Below, piece by piece: positions 20,756 to 30,674 of a stretch of DNA of 64,000 bases. The notes beneath the pieces are model-generated. The model was given only the letters and a program-made list of their open reading frames with translations. It ran no database searches and was not told the DNA's origin. A program made the translations under genes and the position numbers. The DNA is taken from the NCBI GenBank assembly GCA_020796225.1, contig CM036765.1, positions 4,296,228-4,360,227 of the forward strand, written 5' to 3'. The stretch comes from Arion vulgaris. Lineage: Eukaryota; Mollusca; Gastropoda; Stylommatophora; Arionidae. Within the stretch, counting starts at the first letter, position 1. Every line of letters starts with the position of its first letter.

Positions 20756-21339
20756 AACAAGCAGCAACATTCTAATTTCATGCAGGTGTGTTCGCTTTGT
20801 TCTGTATGCACTTTGGTGGTACGAGCTTTTGTCTATAAATAAGGCTATCTTATCTAGTAGTTATTGGTTCGTTCCCGTGAATATTCGCAGAGCCTCAGGT
20901 AAAATCGTCAGTTTTACTCCTGAATTGGAGATCTTTCCTTTCGTTTCAGGCCCTGGCACAACACAGGCGTATCACAATAAGACAAGTTGCTGAGTTAGTG
21001 AGGTATTGTTCATGAACTGTCAACTGATAAAAATAGCAACCAGCAATCACTAAAAGATAAGCAGATTAACTAGCAACCAGCAATCAATGAAAGATAAAGA
21101 CTTATTATTCTACCACCTCTTTTAAATTTCGGCGACGCTCCAATGTCAGCTCTATTGTGTTTCTTGAGATCGTCTAAATGTCCAACTATTGACAACTCAC
21201 GAGTAGAACGTAGATAGGTACCGGCTTGGCCGGATACAGGTAACCTTATCAGTTCGGTATTCCATTCTAGTCCATGTCTTATTGTGTTCGTCTGATAAAG
21301 TTTTAAAGAACATAATGCGTGTGACTCAGTCCGAGAGAT
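20756..21339. other. Unassigned, with a protein-like minus-strand frame
   Basis: No repeat family recognised. A minus-strand frame of about 100 codons (21375-21070) has balanced composition (RHGLEWNTELIRLPVSGQAG), but its start lies in the adjoining array and no good splice site bounds it. AGCAACCAGCAATCA occurs twice near 21035-21085. Confidence 0.3.
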
Positions 21340-22190
21340 CACATTTGTCTTTGATTTGCTGTGTGCTTGAGTCATATTTGTTCTTTGATTTGCGTGTAGT
21401 CATATTTGCTCTTTGATATGCGTGTGCTAGTCTATTTGTTCTTTGATATGCTGTGTGCATCAATTGTTCTTGATCGGGCTAGTCATATTTGTTCTTTGAT
21501 ATGCTTGCTGAGTCAATTGTTTGAAGAGGCTGGATCAATATGTTCTTTGATATGCTGTGTAGCTGCTTATGGGTAGGTCATATGTTCTTTGATATGCTGT
21601 GGCCGAGGTCCTTATGTTCTTGATATGCTGTGGCTTGAGGGTCATATGTTCTTTTGATATGCTGTGTGCTTGGAGTATCATATATGTTCTTTGATATGCT
21701 GTGTGCTTGGAGTGTCCTATTTGTTCTTTGATATGCTGTGTGTTTGGAGTGTCATATGTTCTTTGATATGCTGTGTGTTTGAGGTCATTTGTCTTGATAT
21801 GTGTCTGAGGTCATGTTCTTTGATATCTGTGTTTGAGTTCATATGTTCTTGATATGTGTGGCTTGAGTGTCCTATTTGTTCTTTGATATGCTGTGTGCTT
21901 GGAGTGTCATATGCTGATATGCTGTTTGTTTGGAGTGCATGTTCTATATGTTGTGTTTGGAGTGTTATATTGTTTGATATGCGTTTTGGAGTGTCATTTG
22001 TCTGTTGATATGCTGTGTTTGGAGTGTCATTTGTTCTTTGATATGCTGTGTGTTTGGAGTGTCATATGTTCTTTGATATGCTGTGTGTTTGGAGTGTCAT
22101 TTGTTCTTTGATATGCTGTGTGCTTGGAGTGTTGTATTTGTTCTTTGATATGCTGTGAGCTTGAGTGTAATGTGTTGATATGCGGTTTTG
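21340..22190. repeat. Minisatellite, about 36 bp x 22
   Basis: Units of GTTCTTTGATATGCTGTGTG plus CTTGGAGTGTCATATT. The left half is riddled with small indels; the right half is more regular. Confidence 0.9.
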
Positions 22191-22227
22191 TCAGAATTCA
22201 ACTAAACAGTACACATGATATGTGTAA

Positions 22228-22935
22228 TACATTAAAGAGTTTAAGGGTCTCTGCCGTCATTCTTAAATCAGCAGTTACATCCTATATCCATCTTATTCGT
22301 TTTCTTCCTCTTCTCAATTTGCCTCTGATGCCTCCTTCAAAATGCTCTTATTCAACTACAAGGAAATTTGCGTTATATTTTGTCGATACTTCCGTTTACG
22401 TGGTCGTCCTCTGGGTCTATGGCCGTTATCATAGTGCTAGTGTTCCTTGCGGAAGACTCTTGTAAACTTTCAGCTCCTGAAAGGATTCAACTTTCTGATT
22501 TCGTCGGTTCTGATCTTATCTCTATCATCATCATCATCATCAAATAGCTTGTCCTGAGCAGCTTTGCCACCCCAACAGTCCTCCGGAATTTCTCTTTCAT
22601 AAGACCAGATGTCCTGCCTCTACAGCCGTCATGTTCAAACAATCAGTTATTCTCAATCCTCTTCTCCGTGCCTTCTACTTTGCCGGTATGCCTCCTTCCA
22701 TTGATGGTTTTCAGCCCTTCATGTCTTATTATATGTCCACAAATATTTGAGTGTTCTCTTTACGTGTAGCATCAGCCAGTTTTCTATGATTTTGAGTTCA
22801 TTCTGGATAGATCTATTTGTTTGCTTTGTCAATGATATACGAAGGACTCGTGTAACATACAAAAGCACATGTTTTTCCACTGCCGTATTAAATGTCCATG
22901 CTTCACACCCATACGTTGCCACTGGAAATGAAACA
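22228..22935 (-). mobile_element. Two LINE-B 3' fragments
   Basis: 22228-22330 encodes RWI.DVTADLRMTA on the minus strand. 22540-22935 starts with the inverted GAT tail (CATCATCATCAAATAGCTTG) and reaches ATYGCEAWTFN and TKQTNRSIQNELKI. Between them lies a stretch with no motif. Confidence 0.65.
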
Positions 22936-22967
22936 TGAACATTATCTCATCTCTATCCCATTACTTT

Positions 22968-23260
22968 ATTTATAACTATTCCTGGATTTTAAAAAGGCAT
23001 TTGATAGTCTGCATATGACGACAATTTGGACCAATTTTGCAGCATATGGCATACAGAAGCAGATGTTTTTCACTACCTTGTTGATTGTACATGCTTTACA
23101 CAACGTATGTGGGTGGAAGAATGGAAATCTAAGAAGGCAGTGAAAAAAGTGCTTTTGAATATAAATTTGCAGCAGAAACCTCCGTATATCATGGACAGAT
23201 GGAGAAAAAGAGAAAAGTCGAGAAAGAAGAGACAGGCAGCCAGATAGATAGAGAGAGAGA
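22968..23260 (+). mobile_element. LINE RT fragment (motif A)
   Basis: Bases 22978-23030 encode FLDFKKAFDSLHM, the F.D..KAFD motif A of LINE reverse transcriptases. Downstream, DVFHYLVDC resembles an RNase H-type C-terminus, so sequence between the two was lost. Confidence 0.5.
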
Positions 23261-23470
23261 GAGAAAATCAATCATGTGAATGTATCAGTGGAAGTAAAAA
23301 CGAACAAAATATGTGACATGAATAATGTTTTATTACAAGTAAGGAATTGTTACAGATGAACTTGATATTAAAATAGGTTAAAAAATATACGAATTAATTA
23401 TATATGTAAAATTGGCATCCCATACAACGCCACAATGCTTAAGTTGTCAGATGTTTCACGTTTGTGACAG

Positions 23471-23674
23471 ATTCGATTTGCAATTGCTAAGTATGGACAA
23501 GACGGACAAAATGGTACAGTAAGTGTTCAGCAAGACTATATGGACGTAGCATCAGGTGTGAACTCCAGGTTATTCCATAAGTTAAAGACTAAGATACTCT
23601 CTTCATGTAGCAAGTCCTTGTCAGAACGGTCCTATCACAGCCCGTCTGACTCAGTCTTAATATCGCTGTGCTAG
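23471..23674 (+). CDS. Probable terminal exon, 67 codons
   Basis: A strong acceptor (TTTCACGTTTGTGACAG|ATT) precedes a frame open to TAG at 23672-23674. The peptide (IRFAIAKYGQDGQNGTVSVQ, then DVASGVNSRLFHKLKTKIL) is soluble, mixed and not repetitive. An alternative donor GGTACA|GTAAGT at 23519 would make it a 48-base internal exon. No partner exon with phase-0 exit was found upstream, and no AATAAA follows within 500 bases. Family not recognised. Confidence 0.4.
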   Translation: MRFAIAKYGQDGQNGTVSVQQDYMDVASGVNSRLFHKLKTKILSSCSKSLSERSYHSPSDSVLISLC

Positions 23675-24221
23675 TTCTTTAACGTCCCAGTTGCCACCGC
23701 CGTCCTGAAGCCCTTCCTATTCGTCCAGGAACCACGCCCTCATTATTGCTCTTAGCCAGTGACTATGTTTTCACAATTTTAATTTCCAAGATAGTTTACA
23801 TACAAGCCAATGCTCATAATACTGAAATCCTGTAGGACTTTTCTTTGCCAGTAACGTTGTCAGAAATATTTTTTTTTACGTAGCACACCGTTTTAGAAAA
23901 ATAGGGATGCTATTATACATAACTAGAATTTCAGAACATAAGAAAAAAAGCAGCAAAAAAAGCGCAGTGTTCTATCAGACAAGTTTTTGTATTTCCTGTC
24001 TGAGCTTGTCCGCCTTATGTTACCGGGGGCCACTGTTAAACAGACCTGTAGACGGAGGACTTGAAGAATTGTCAGAACTCATGGGACGGGATGGAAGGAC
24101 AACTGTTGGGCCTAGCTTCTGAGAAGCAGACATATATAAGCAAATCAATGAAGGGACATATCCTAATGTAATCACTGAACAAGAGTTAATCGAATGCTGG
24201 TAGGATGAGTTTTTGCACTTT
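23675..24221. other. Unassigned
   Basis: No repeat family seen. Short open pieces near 23990-24210 look protein-like in two different frames but lack splice support. Confidence 0.3.
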
Positions 24222-24275
24222 GAACCATCATGGAGTTCTAATCTGTGTTACACAGGAAGATCGCTGCAGTGCGTG
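24222..24275 (-). repeat. SINE-1 fragment at array edge
   Basis: GTTACACAGGAAGATCGCTG and CAGTGCGTGAA match inverted SINE-1. The match stops exactly where the 20-bp array starts. Confidence 0.45.
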
Positions 24276-25007
24276 AAGTGGGTCATAAGCACGGGACATG
24301 GGTCATAAGCACGGGACATGGTCATAAGCACGGGACATGGGTCATAGCACGGACATGGGTCATAAGCACGGGACATGGGTCATAAGCACGGACATGGGTC
24401 ATAAGCACGGACATGGCATAAGCACGGACATGGGTCATAAGCACGGACATGGTCATAAGCACGGGACATGGTCATAAGCACGGGACATGGGTCATAAGCA
24501 CGGGACATGGGTCATAAGCACGGGACATGGGTCATAAGCACGGGACATGGGTCATAAGCACGGGACATGGGTCATAAGCACGGGACATGGGTTCTAGCGG
24601 ACTGGTACAAGCACAGGATGTCATATTAGAATGTTTACACGGACATGGGTCATAAGCACGGGACATGGGACATAAGCACGGGACATGGGTCATAAGCACG
24701 GGACATGGGTCATAAGCACGGGACATGGGTCATAAGCACGGGACATGGGTCATAAGCACGGGACATGGGTCATAAGCACTGGACATGGGTCATAAGCACG
24801 GGACATGGGTCATAAGCACGGGACATGGGTCATAAGCACGGGACATGGGTCATAAGCACGGGACATGGGTCATAAGCACAGGACATGGGTCATAAGCACG
24901 GACATGGGTCATAAGCACGGGACATGGGTAAAGCACAGGACATGGGACATAAGCACGGGACATGGGTCATAAGCACGGGACATGGGTCATAAGCACGGGA
25001 CATGGGT
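24275..25007. repeat. Minisatellite, 20 bp x about 36
   Basis: Unit GGGTCATAAGCACGGGACAT. Interrupted at 24593-24650 by unrelated sequence, which is followed by more units. The unit resembles the next SINE-1 segment (CCATAGCACCGGCGAGG), so it may have started in that element. Confidence 0.95.
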
Positions 25008-25137
25008 TCTCGATGGAACTTTGATGCTGACAAGTTTTACAGGATTTCCATTTTTAAATGATTTTTTTTTAGAAATAAAAACACACTAGACTAAAATTAT
25101 ATCCATGCGTCAAAATATGAGTAAAATATTAAAAACA

Positions 25138-25580
25138 CACAGCCGCGCACACTAATGTGCGCGCACCGCGCACCATACACTAACGTGCGTGCACACACAC
25201 TAACGTGCGGCGCACCCAAACACCCCTAACCTAACACGCTAATACGCTAGCGCACAGACAAACACACTAACACACTAACACGCTCACACTAACACACTAA
25301 CACACTAAATACGACTCAACACACTATAATGCTACACCTAAAATACCGCTCAACACACTATAATGCTACACCTAAATACCGCTCAACACGCTAGACACCT
25401 AACACGCTAACACTAACACCTAAACCAACACGCTATAATGCACACTAAAATACCGACTCAACACGCGCACACTAAAATACCGATCAACACGCCCAACACC
25501 AACACGCGCGCACACCAACACGCGCGCACACCAACACGCGCGCACACCAACACGCCGCACACCAACAGCGCGCACACAAA
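25138..25580. repeat. Complex CA/CG-rich array
   Basis: Built from ACACACTAACACGCTAACAC and, at 25500-25575, ACACCAACACGCGCGC. Long alternating purine-pyrimidine CGCGCGCACAC runs favour left-handed DNA. Confidence 0.85.
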
Positions 25581-25999
25581 ATATTAAAATGACATTGTCA
25601 CTGACGTTTCTGAATAGGTGGTAGATTTGAAAGCAACATTCTCTGGGTTAAACTCTTGTTATCTGTGGATAATAAATACAAAAACAGTTATTTCTAAACT
25701 TTAATTTGTTTATTTTCGAAGTGCTATTTCTCTCATATCTTTTCAAACTCCGGTTGGAATATCGTCCCTGAACCAATTCATATCAAATTTGAATATCGTT
25801 TGTCACCACTTGCAGCTAATTCGAGCTCTTCTGCAGACCGTTAACGCTGCAGATGCCAATTATAGGTTTTTCCCTATGGGACATAAAGTTGTTTTAAATC
25901 TTTGCTGATTTACAATCTCCAAAATGTAGATCAGATACTAAAAAGCACTACAAGTAAACAATAGCTTCTAGTCTCAATTTATAAATATAAATATATATA
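25581..25999. other. Unassigned
   Basis: No gene or repeat family recognised. A short AT repeat closes it near 25988. Confidence 0.4.
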
Positions 26000-26052
26000 T
26001 AGTGGTCCACAGTATATTAAGCGCATGACGAGAGATCGCTGAAGAAGAATAC
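26000..26052 (+). mobile_element. LINE-F 3' end fragment
   Basis: GTGGTCCACAGTATATTAAG, GCGCATGACG and the GAA tail match the ends of the copies at 60000-60330 and 3485. Confidence 0.6.
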
Positions 26053-26054
26053 CG

Positions 26055-26240
26055 TTATACATTACATATGGTCCGCAAGCAATTTCTCCATTCCGCTCTG
26101 TCCTGGGCAACTCGCTCAATCTCTTTCACGGAATTGAGTTCGATATTTCTTGTATCTTTTAGACATACAAATTTGTTTCAGTGTTTCCTGGGGCCCTATT
26201 TCTTGAACACTCCCACTTCGATGCCTTCTTTTGGTATTTT
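26055..26240 (-). mobile_element. LINE-I C-terminus
   Basis: The minus strand encodes NIELNSVKEIERVAQDRAEW, then RTICNV, matching IERVAQDRAVW at 31930 and the copy at 57888-58080. Confidence 0.65.
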
Positions 26241-26665
26241 TTGATCATTTCTTCTCTTGGTGCGTCCAACATATCTTTAGAACAGTTGTTACTATGGTTG
26301 ACCAGACATTTCTTCTTGGTGCGTGCCAACATCTCTAGAACAGTTGTTACTATGGTTGACCAGACATTTCTTCTTGGTGCGTCCAACATATCTCCTTAGA
26401 ACAGTTGTACTAGTGGTTGACAGACATTTCTTCTCATGGTGCGTCCAACATATCTCTTAGAACAGTTTACTAGTGGTTGACAGACATTTCTCTGTCGTCA
26501 AATCTTAGAACAGTTGTCACTAGTGGTTGACCAGACATTTCTCTTGGTGCGTCCAACATATCTTTTAGAACAGTTGTACTAGTGGTTGACCAGACATTTC
26601 TTCTCTTGGTGCGTCCAACATATCTCTTAGAACAGTTGTCACTAGGTTGACCAACATCTTATTTC
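26240..26665. repeat. Minisatellite seeded in LINE-I, about 60 bp x 7
   Basis: Units hold TGCGTCCAACATATCT and GGTTGACCAGACATTTCTTC. Reverse complements of both segments occur once in LINE-I at 31741-31810 (GTCTGGTCAACCC, ATATGTTGGACACACC), directly upstream of the part found at 26055-26240. Confidence 0.8.
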
Positions 26666-27036
26666 ATCACTTCTGAATTGTCCATTTTTGTTCATTATTT
26701 TCCGCTGACAATTTTCAAATCATTTACCTTTTAATTTTCCAACGCTGCAGCATATGTTAGTCTCAATTTGGTACCATGAGAGCAATAAGTAAATATGGCC
26801 GTTGTGATAATGCTCGTCCATCACGGGTGATGATGACCACACAATTTTCATCCATGGGAATGTAGTTGCATTATGTTTGTGTGTGCGTAGATAACTAGTG
26901 AGCCCGATGCGGGCTTGAAATGTTCTTGTATGGCAAGTATGAAATGTTCACAAGGGCAAGGTATACTTACACCTATGGGGAGTTTTACTGCCTTTCTATT
27001 TTGACTTCCATCCTTGCTGTTCTACCTGCTTCGCAG
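26666..27036. other. Unassigned
   Basis: No gene or family recognised before the acceptor at 27036. Confidence 0.35.
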
Positions 27037-27157
27037 GCCGAAGAACCGTGTCAAAGAAATGTGCGCCATGCTGATCATGATCTGTCTTGAGCAACATAGA
27101 TGGTTGTCGACATCTATCCAAAAAGATTTTATCGAGTTCTTGAGTGTCTTTGAATAG
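27037..27157 (+). CDS. Possible short terminal exon
   Basis: Textbook acceptor CTGTTCTACCTGCTTCGCAG|G. With one leading base the frame reads PKNRVKEMCAMLIMICLEQH, then RWLSTSIQKDFIEFLSVFE and a stop at 27155-27157. Only 39 codons, no partner exon, no polyadenylation signal and no recognised domain, so chance is not excluded. Confidence 0.3.
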
Positions 27158-27337
27158 TTTTTTTTTTAACCCCCATGTGAGCGTTTACCGCTATGCAGCC
27201 ACCATAAAAGAGTCATTTGGGTATTCTATCCGACATTCGAGGCACATGTCCTGCCCATCGTGTCTGGGACTGCATCAAGATGTTTACACGGACGGTGTAA
27301 TGTTTACCTACCCCCAATCTTGTGCCAATGTTCACTG

Positions 27338-27880
27338 AAAAAGAAGGGTGGTGTGGTGCTGCAGACCAATAGAAGGGTGGCGTGGTGCTGCAGTAGTCAA
27401 CACCATCTGTAGCATACCAGGAAATAGAGCAAACAAACTAGTAAAGGAGCAATACAAACGAAAGAATCAAATAAAATCTTCCCAGGAAGAAAACTCTGAA
27501 AGACAAAAAAATCTCAGCAGATAAAACTACAATTACCTAGATAGAGCAAGGCAGGGGAAGTTCAGTCTAGAAGTGGATAATGGATGGAACAATCACCTAC
27601 ACCACAGACTGAGACTTTTACCTTTACCTATATACATGTGTGGACGGACACATCAGACATCAACAGACAGCGCCGACATCACAGACAGCACAGACATAAC
27701 AGACAGCACCACAGCACCGAAGCACAGACAACCGAACACATCCTTCAAGATTGTCACGATGAATAAACTGCGGAAAGAACACTGACCAACAGAGTCGACC
27801 ATTCATACAAAGCAATTTGAAAGTCTCGATAAACTATTTAAAAAAAACATACATCCAGAGAACCAGACCCATTGATTTGA
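27338..27880 (+). mobile_element. Degraded LINE-E-like remnant
   Basis: A broken frame contains EHILQDCHD, the His-...Cys end motif of LINE-E-type proteins, after a low-complexity stretch of ACAGACAGCAC repeats (27655-27715). AGAAGGGTGGYGTGGTGCTG is duplicated at 27341-27390. Confidence 0.4.
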
Positions 27881-27894
27881 CATTGAACAGCGAA

Positions 27895-28010
27895 CGAGAA
27901 ATCTCTCTTCTCTCTTCCTTTTTTGCCGTTAGGCGTAGCAGGTTTAACTGATGATCGGTTTCGAGATAATGCACGCTCGGTCATTGTAGTTTAAATGTCT
28001 GTAAGCCATT
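27895..28010 (-). mobile_element. LINE-G 3' end
   Basis: GGCGTAGCAGGTTTAACTGA, GATCGGTTTCG and ATAATGCACGCTCGGTC match 58850-58890. The match ends at ATGTCTGTAA, where the 11-bp array begins. Confidence 0.65.
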
Positions 28011-28011
28011 A

Positions 28012-28240
28012 AAGACGTAAAACGCCATAAAGACGCACAAGACTAAAGACGCCATAAAGACGCCATAAAGACGCCATAAAGACGCCATAAAGACGCCATA
28101 AAGACGCCATAAAGACGCCATAAAGACGCCATAAAGACGCCATAAAGACGCCATAAAGACGCCATAAAGACGCCATAAAGACGCCATAAAGACGCCATAA
28201 AGACGCCATAAAGACGCCATAAAGACGCCATAAAACCGTA
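28012..28240. repeat. Minisatellite, 11 bp x about 18-20
   Basis: Unit GCCATAAAGAC, nearly perfect from 28045 to 28230. Because 11 is not a multiple of three, every frame reads the same 11-residue cycle, so its open frames are not evidence of coding. Confidence 0.95.
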
Positions 28241-28409
28241 AAGACTGCCAGTAAAGACGCTAAAGATCGAACCAAACAACGACAAAACACGACCATAAGA
28301 CCAAAAAACAAAGACTACCGTCGCTAACATAAAAGGGACAATCCATTTATCAACAAAACATGACTTGCGGTCTAGTCTTATTCAAAAATGGCGACAATAT
28401 TTTGCTCAT

Positions 28410-29388
28410 TTACGGACAGACTTTCGGTGGCTCATTTACGTTGTTCAGACATGGCGGTTGCTCATTTACGTTGTTCAGACATTGCGGTGGCTGAGTTACG
28501 TCGTTCAGACATGGCGGTGGTATTACGTCGTTCAGACATGGCGGTGGATGAGTTACGTCGTTCAGACATGGCGGTGGATGAGTTACGTCGTTCAGACATG
28601 GCGGTGGATGAGTTACGTTGTTCAGACATGGCGGTGGATGAGTTACGTTGTTCAGACATGGCGGTGGATGAGTTACGTTGTTCAGACATGGCGGTGGATG
28701 AGTTACGTTGTTCAGACATTGTGGTGGATGAGTTACGTTGTTCAGACATGGCGGTGGATGAGTTACGTTGTTCAGACATTGCGGTGGATGAGTTACGTTG
28801 TTCAGACATGGTTGCGGTGGATGAGTTACGTTATTCAGACATGGTTGCGGTGGATGAGTTACGTTGTTCATACATTGCGGTGGATGAGTTACGTTGTTCA
28901 TACATTGCGGTGGATGAGTTACGTTGTTCAGACATGGTTGCGGTGGCTGAGTTACAGAGTTCAATGTACTCTTACTAGCTCCAACACTGAGGTCAATACC
29001 TCGTTCTTCCTCATCCTTGTTTAAAAAGCCATTAGTACTGCTAGCAGTGACGACATGTCTCATCGTATGGGCTTGTAATATCAGAGGTTGAACAAATGAA
29101 TGAAATCCTTGTGGTTGAACGGACTTGTCAATGATATAAGGTAATGCAGGCATGTACTGAACGGATGCAAAATTATGCACATTACTATGTCCAGGCGCTG
29201 TATTGTTCCAAGTCCCTCCACAGCATGAGCTATTTGTCTGAAAGGATTGAGGGTGGCCGGTTCCGTTGTAGAAGTGCGTTGGAGGTGTGATGTTTTGAGA
29301 CTGCTGTATGTCATTACGTTCACTAACTGTACACGTTGCATTCTTCTGTGAGCTGTTTTCTTTGAGCAGTCCACTTTTGTGCTTGCCA
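28410..29388 (-). CDS. bHLH gene, exon 3: C-terminal region with 10-residue repeats
   Basis: Acceptor TTGTTTATTTTCAG|T; the first base completes the codon left open by exon 2. The frame runs 326 codons to TAA at 28412-28410. The first 130 residues are polar and disordered-looking (N, Q, S, H, T rich); then a 10-residue unit with NNVTHPPPCL repeats about 17 times. Unit lengths are 27, 30 or 33 bases only, so the frame never breaks. Each NVT is a formal N-glycosylation site but is irrelevant in a nuclear protein. Alternatively the exon ends at GAACGAG|GTATTG (29000), leaving the repeats in an intron. Confidence 0.55.
28432..28958. repeat. Minisatellite, 30 bp x 17 (within exon 3)
   Basis: Plus-strand unit GATGAGTTACGTTGTTCAGA plus CATGGCGGTG. 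Spacing between CAGACAT marks is 30, with one 27 and two 33. Confidence 0.95.
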
Positions 29389-29489
29389 CTGAAAATAAAC
29401 AATTGTTCAGCGCAAGATTAAACTCAGAAAACAGCGTTATACAAAGCAAACAAAATTAAATTAAAAATAAAGGAGCCCTTTTTTCACTA

Positions 29490-29812
29490 TTCACCTTTTA
29501 ATCTCTGAGGGCCACAAATATGTGGTTTTACAGAACAATGATGAGAATCCCATGGACTGCTAAAGTGATTAATGTGGAGGTGATGAATGAGGTCAAGACA
29601 AAGAAAGCTTATCAATATAAGAAAGAGGCAAACATCAAGGGAGGTTAGAATACATTGTAACAATCGGTAAAATCGAAAGGTAGACGATACAAATTTGGAT
29701 AGTCTGACTTCATGGCACGGAAGAGCGTCAACATCTGAGAAGATAGCAAACACCAGAGACGGAGCTTTATGGAGATCCATGATCGCCTACGTCAGCCGAC
29801 ACGACACCTGAT
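29490..29812 (+). mobile_element. LINE-A 3' end
   Basis: Matches 60770-61120: CAAGACAAAGAAAGCTTATC, GGTAAAATCGAAAGGTAGAC, ATGATCGCCTACGTCAGCCG, ACACCTGATGA. Its last bases abut a LINE-J copy. Confidence 0.75.
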
Positions 29813-29814
29813 GA

Positions 29815-30200
29815 GGCTTCACCTTTTAACTCCAAGCGAGCACAGGTCTTCCAACAACCTTCTTCCAGCCCTTCTACCTTGCCATTCCTTCCAATTCTTT
29901 CCACGTCTTGCCTATCCTTATTATATCCCTCTCCAGGTATGAGGAAAAGTAAATGAACCCTTTATCAGTCTTCTTCACTTTTCAACTCATAGCGGAGCAG
30001 GGTCTTCACCTAACAAACTTCTTCCAACCATTCTCTCTTGCCTCCCAATTCATTCAACGTTTTGTTTATTCTTTTAATATCAGTCTAAGTATTTCTAGGC
30101 CTTTGAATACTCCCTTGTCCCTGTTAATTCCAAAACAATGAATGTCTAGCAATGTTTCGGGTCTGTCTTCTCAATGTGTGCTTTATCCATGCCATGGGGT
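29815..30200 (-). mobile_element. LINE-J, two partial copies
   Basis: Two related segments (CTTCCARCCCTTCT, then TATCCTTATTATATCCCTCT; and CATTCAACGTTTTGTTTATT, TTTTAATATCAGTCTAAG), each matching inverted LINE-J at 33112-33358 and 47194-47480. Confidence 0.55.
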
Positions 30201-30235
30201 ATATTGGGAATACCATGTTAGGATTGCATTTTTTA

Positions 30236-30435
30236 ATTGTCCATCGGCACACGATGAGTGATGTGAACATCACACCGACTCCATTTACTCCGCAGTGTTT
30301 TCTGGTACCCATTTATGGCTGGGTCGACTTTAGAATCGATACTGTGGAGACAAAAACTCCACCTCCAATGGAACTGAACCCGGACCACGTCTCTAAGAAG
30401 CGAGTACACTATGCTACCACAGCTCTTTTCTGACA
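30236..30435 (-). repeat. SINE-6 with tRNA-like head
   Basis: Core CATCGGCACACGATGAGTGA and TGGCTGGGTCGAC as at 42-130. The minus strand begins GAGCTGTGGTAGCATAGTGT (A-box region) and has B box GGGTTCAGTTCC. Confidence 0.7.
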
Positions 30436-30549
30436 TGACATCTACCACGGCTCTCTTCTGACATATGCCATCTACCACGGCTCTCTTCTGACATATGCCA
30501 TCTACCACGGCTCTATTCTGACATCTACCACAGCTCTCTTCTGACATAT
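30411..30549. repeat. Minisatellite seeded in the SINE-6 head, 30 bp x 4-5
   Basis: Unit TCTACCACGGCTCTCTTCTG plus ACATATGCCA. The first unit is the SINE-6 head itself (ATGCTACCACAGCTC) plus flank. Confidence 0.85.
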
Positions 30550-30674
30550 GACTTCAAAATATTCTTTTTTCCCTATCAATTTCCTATGCTCAGGTCTAAT
30601 GAGAGTTGCCTCCATGAATCTATAGTTTTCAACAGGAGGCTCCAAAATTTCTTTTAGATTAGTCTCACGAGGTT

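Noticed and set aside
21070..21375. Minus-strand 101-codon frame as a gene
   Set aside because: Its start lies in a tandem array and no convincing splice site or start bounds it; left as unassigned.
24275..25007. Regular repeats resembling a CRISPR array
   Set aside because: Units are contiguous with no unique spacers, and this is eukaryotic DNA.
28009..28330. Frames with MASLWRLYGVF repeats
   Set aside because: Product of an 11-bp repeat read in every frame; no flanking exon.
28365..29024. Plus-strand frames of 219 and 196 codons
   Set aside because: Shadows of the 30-bp array; the minus frame is the one continuing from a spliced bHLH exon.
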